From Pseudomonas viridiflava (GTDB taxonomy: Bacteria; Pseudomonadota; Gammaproteobacteria; Pseudomonadales; Pseudomonadaceae): DNA of 64,000 nucleotides. A program made the translations under genes and the position numbers. Positions within the stretch are counted from its first letter, which is position 1. Each line of letters opens with the position of its first letter. Below are positions 61,914 through 64,000 of the stretch, piece by piece. Where the stretch lies: NCBI RefSeq assembly GCF_900602065.1, contig NZ_UWFN01000181.1, positions 1 through 64,000 on the forward strand, written 5' to 3'. Under the pieces are notes generated by a model. It was not told where the DNA came from, did no database searches, and saw nothing but the letters and a program-made list of their open reading frames with translations.

Positions 61914-62352
61914 GCACGGCTCCGAGCTGAAGAATGGCGAGCATTCTACCCTTGAAGATGATCCGCGGCCGAAGCTATGGCCAAAGGTTTTAGGTTCACT
62001 GGCTATTGTCGGGCTTATGGTCGGCTTGATGATCGGCCGGCTGACCGAGCCTGCTCCGCTTGAGCTTTTACAAATCGAAGAGCGACCTACAGGCCTCGCC
62101 TTGTGGTTCAACCGTGATCCGGAGGTTTTGCCTGAGCATGTGGATGGCACATTTGCCCTGCGGTTTACGGCAAAGGGTCAGCCATGGCGTGGGCAACTGA
62201 AAGTCGACGGGAAGGATGTGCGCTGGAGGCTGGAGCGAGACAAGAGGGATTTGCTGCTGACTCTGCTAGCGGCCCGCCCGCTTCACGGTGACTTGCACGG
62301 TGAGAAGCTGGACGGGCGCTGGAGACTGGAGGTCAGTCTCCGAGAGGAATAA
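61912..62352 (+). CDS. Small single-span membrane protein, divergent from trmL
   Basis: A 146-residue protein I recognise only as a conserved Pseudomonas hypothetical. A cytoplasmic N-terminus (~25 residues) is followed by one transmembrane helix (VLGSLAIVGLMVGLMIGRL, about 26-44) and a soluble domain with Leu/Arg-rich beta strands (RWRLERDKRDLLLTLLAARP; GRWRLEVSLREE). AAGGA is 12 bases before the ATG, a long spacing. The two ATGs on opposite strands share the palindrome CATG, so no divergent promoter fits between them. Function unknown. Confidence 0.75.
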   Translation: MHGSELKNGEHSTLEDDPRPKLWPKVLGSLAIVGLMVGLMIGRLTEPAPLELLQIEERPTGLALWFNRDPEVLPEHVDGTFALRFTAKGQPWRGQLKVDGKDVRWRLERDKRDLLLTLLAARPLHGDLHGEKLDGRWRLEVSLREE

Positions 62353-62741
62353 AAGAGGGGAATCCCCGGCCTGCCTGTACCAAGGTCCCCAAAACTGGTG
62401 ATACGGAACCTATTGCAGGCGGCGTGCCAGTTTTGAAATTTCTTGTTTTAAAAAGTCCTGTCGTTGTGTTTTTAGCTGTTCAAAGCCCCATTCTGCGGGC
62501 TTTCTGGCTGTTTCATAAATTTATCGCCATCACGTTCAGGGCCCATTCAGCCCCCCTGAGATTTTCCGCAGGACGTTTTGCTGTGTGTGAATCGCGCGTC
62601 GTTATGGTGCAAAACATTCTGGTGATGCACGGTTTAACGACTTTTCCTGAGGGGTAGTGGCGACAACGGTTTTCGAGTTTTGTTCGCCTCATTCCCGGGA
62701 GTGGTCTCGGAATGGGCCCCAAAATCGTCCGACAGAAGGTC

Positions 62742-62767
62742 TTGAAACGACCGTTTCAAAGTTTTTT
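62742..62767 (+). terminator. Hairpin plus T-run inside the long gap
   Basis: TTGAAAC, GACC loop, GTTTCAA, then AGTTTTTTC. The 7-bp stem is short but perfect, and the six T residues point to the plus strand. It could mark the 3' end of an unannotated small RNA beginning near 62580-62650. Confidence 0.4.
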
Positions 62768-62799
62768 CGAGATAAATTTCAGGCGCATAGAGACAAGTG

Positions 62800-62828
62800 G
62801 TGACAACTGTAACAATTGCCACTATACC
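62800..62828 (+). promoter_or_regulatory. Candidate sigma-70 promoter
   Basis: GTGACA, a 17-base spacer and TATACC. It would start transcription near 62835, giving either a 418-base porin leader or a small RNA. It is weaker than consensus at the -35. Confidence 0.35.
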
Positions 62829-63252
62829 CTGTGCGCCTCAATGATTTCGGGGGCTTGAGTGTTCATTGAGATGTTTCAGTTGTGCTGATTCTCTAGAGCA
62901 GGCGGCCTGCTTTTTGCTGTCCGACGTACCAGTCAGAATGATCTGACGAATGGCAGTGAAATATTATTTAGGAATTAGTGAAACAGCTCGATACACTCAA
63001 GGACGGAAGGATCCGACATGGTGTGTGACATATAACCGATAGGTCTTAAAAGCTTAGTAATAATTCTTTTTCGATTTGTTGAATGTTCACTACCCTGCGA
63101 CCACCGATTCATCGGTGGCCATTGGTCTTGAGGCGCTGGTTAACCATTGGCTTCGGTCGGGTTTGGCGCTAACCGTAAATTTTTGGGTCAGAGCGCCCCA
63201 CGGGCCTCGGCACCAGAAATTATAAAAAATTAAGATTCACGAGGAGCGATTC

Positions 63253-64000
63253 ATGAAGAAGTCCACTCTGGCCCTGGCTGTAGCCTTCGGCGTTATGGCT
63301 CAGCAGGCTGGTGCAGCAGGTTTTCTGGAAGACAGCAAAGCGTCGATTAGCTCGCGTACGCTGTACTTCAACAACGATCAGCGCGAAGGTACTGTTGACC
63401 GCAACGAAGAAACCGCAACTGGTCTGAAATTCGACTATCTGTCCGGTTTCACGCAAGGCACCGTTGGTTTTGGTCTCGACGTCCAGGCGCTGGTAGGCAT
63501 CCACCTTGATGGCGGCCGTGGTCACCGCGCAAGTGCGTTGAACGGTGGCGTCACTCCTAGTGATACCGATGGTTCTGCTGTAGATGAGTGGTCTCGTCTG
63601 GGCGCTAACGCCAAGGCTCGTTTCTCCAAAACAGAACTGCGTCTGGGTAACGCTTTGGCACCGAACCTGCCAATCCTCGTTTCCAACGACGGTCGTTTGC
63701 TGCCAGCTGCTTACCAAGGCGGTATTGTTACTTCCAAAGAAATCGACAACGTCACTTTGACTGCTGGTCAGTTGAATGAGTCGATCGGCCGTGCGTCGAG
63801 CAACTGGACTGATCTGTCTGTTGCTGGCGGTACTGAAGGCAGCAACCAGTTCCGCTTCGCTGGTGGTGACTGGAAAGTCACTAAAGACCTGACCTTGCAG
63901 TACTACTACGCCAATCTGGAAGACTACTACAAGCAGCACTTCCTGGGTCTGGTACACGTATTCCCGATCTCTGAAGACCAATCGTTCAAGACTGACTTGC
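63253..64000 (+). CDS. OprD-family outer-membrane porin (5' part)
   Basis: The first 249 codons of an OprD-type porin, cut by the window end (full members are about 420-450 residues). The signal peptide MKKSTLALAVAFGVMAQQAG is followed by AAGFLEDSKASISSRTLYFN. GLKFDYLSGFTQGTVGFGLD and LTLQYYYANLEDYYKQHFLG are family features. A strong GAGGAG lies seven bases before the ATG. OprD relatives take up basic amino acids, peptides or aromatic acids, but the substrate cannot be told from this part. Confidence 0.93.
   Translation, partial: MKKSTLALAVAFGVMAQQAGAAGFLEDSKASISSRTLYFNNDQREGTVDRNEETATGLKFDYLSGFTQGTVGFGLDVQALVGIHLDGGRGHRASALNGGVTPSDTDGSAVDEWSRLGANAKARFSKTELRLGNALAPNLPILVSNDGRLLPAAYQGGIVTSKEIDNVTLTAGQLNESIGRASSNWTDLSVAGGTEGSNQFRFAGGDWKVTKDLTLQYYYANLEDYYKQHFLGLVHVFPISEDQSFKTDL

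Larger units (their letters stand above)
62353..63252. other. 900-base region without a convincing gene
   Basis: A long AT-richer gap ahead of the porin. It holds an inverted pair CAAAACTGG/CCAGTTTTG (62390-62435), a small hairpin followed by a T-run at 62742-62767, a promoter-like GTGACA-N17-TATACC (62800-62828) and a perfect short hairpin CCACCGAT/ATCGGTGG (63101-63118). A plus-strand open frame of about 77 codons at 62424-62657 has no ribosome site and an odd composition, so it is not called. Confidence 0.5.

Noticed and set aside
62605..62629. NtrC-box look-alike (TGGTGCA ... TGGTGATGCA)
   Set aside because: The two TGGTG words are in the same direction, whereas the NtrC site is an inverted pair (GCACC/GGTGC). 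No sigma-54 promoter was found nearby.
62424..62657. 77-codon open frame in the gap before oprD
   Set aside because: Hydrophobic but without ribosome site or family. The gap is better explained as regulatory or RNA-coding sequence.

Overview
The window is a stretch of a Pseudomonas chromosome, best matched by the fluorescens/putida/syringae side of the genus rather than P. aeruginosa. The evidence is the gene content and order (pqqF-A-B-C-D-E-peptidase followed by davA-davB and an Lrp-type regulator; asmA, mutY, yggX and tRNA-Phe; gpmI, envC and ctpA; grxC and secB; an OprD porin), strongly Pseudomonas-like protein sequences, and a very large number of Pseudomonas-type REP/REPIN palindromes. 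All assignments were made by reading the sequence; no database search was run.

Layout. 1-305: tandem REPIN array. 306-4268: electron-transfer end of the dimethylglycine catabolic locus (dgcB and two ETF subunits). 4510-10147: an iron-siderophore cell-surface signalling unit (ECF sigma factor, FecR-type regulator, TonB receptor with a signalling domain, PepSY membrane protein, tiny membrane protein) arranged like foxI-R-A-B. 10214: a GST. 10962-18645: the minus-strand PQQ biosynthesis cluster with a terminal S9 peptidase. 18868-22105: lysine-to-5-aminovalerate genes davA/davB and an Lrp/AsnC regulator. 22335-24808: an unusual soluble chemoreceptor-like protein and a FUSC membrane protein. 24977-30031: a yjfIJKLMC-type envelope operon (PspA family, DUF350, lipoprotein, ATP-grasp ligase) that contains a rhomboid protease. 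30170-33972: carnitine catabolism (cdhB, cdhA, cdhC) with divergent cdhR. 34272-36500: an amidase and an unknown acidic protein. 36558-40581: a five-gene minor-pilin operon with a very large PilX-like protein and no pilY1. 41138-41982: a lipoprotein and tRNA-Phe. 42084-48196: yggX, mutY, asmA, a PanM-like acetyltransferase and an OFA-family transporter. 48509-51825: his genes (hisB, hisH, DUF2164, hisA, hisF). 52046-59871: solute-binding protein, secreted trypsin-like protease, then gpmI-envC-ctpA-yibQ. 60078-62352: a rhodanese-like membrane protein, grxC, secB, trmL and a small membrane protein. 62353-63252: a 900-base stretch with no convincing gene. 63253 to the end: start of an OprD-family porin.

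Most of the window is ordinary core metabolism. The parts most worth a second look are: the yjf/rhomboid operon and the paired palindromes in front of it; the giant PilX-like protein in a pilY1-less pilin operon; a REPIN that has become part of the pqqF reading frame; the reversed-order chemoreceptor-like protein; a cysteine-free rhodanese; and the long region before oprD. More than twenty REPIN loci of at least five sequence types sit between, and once inside, the genes.
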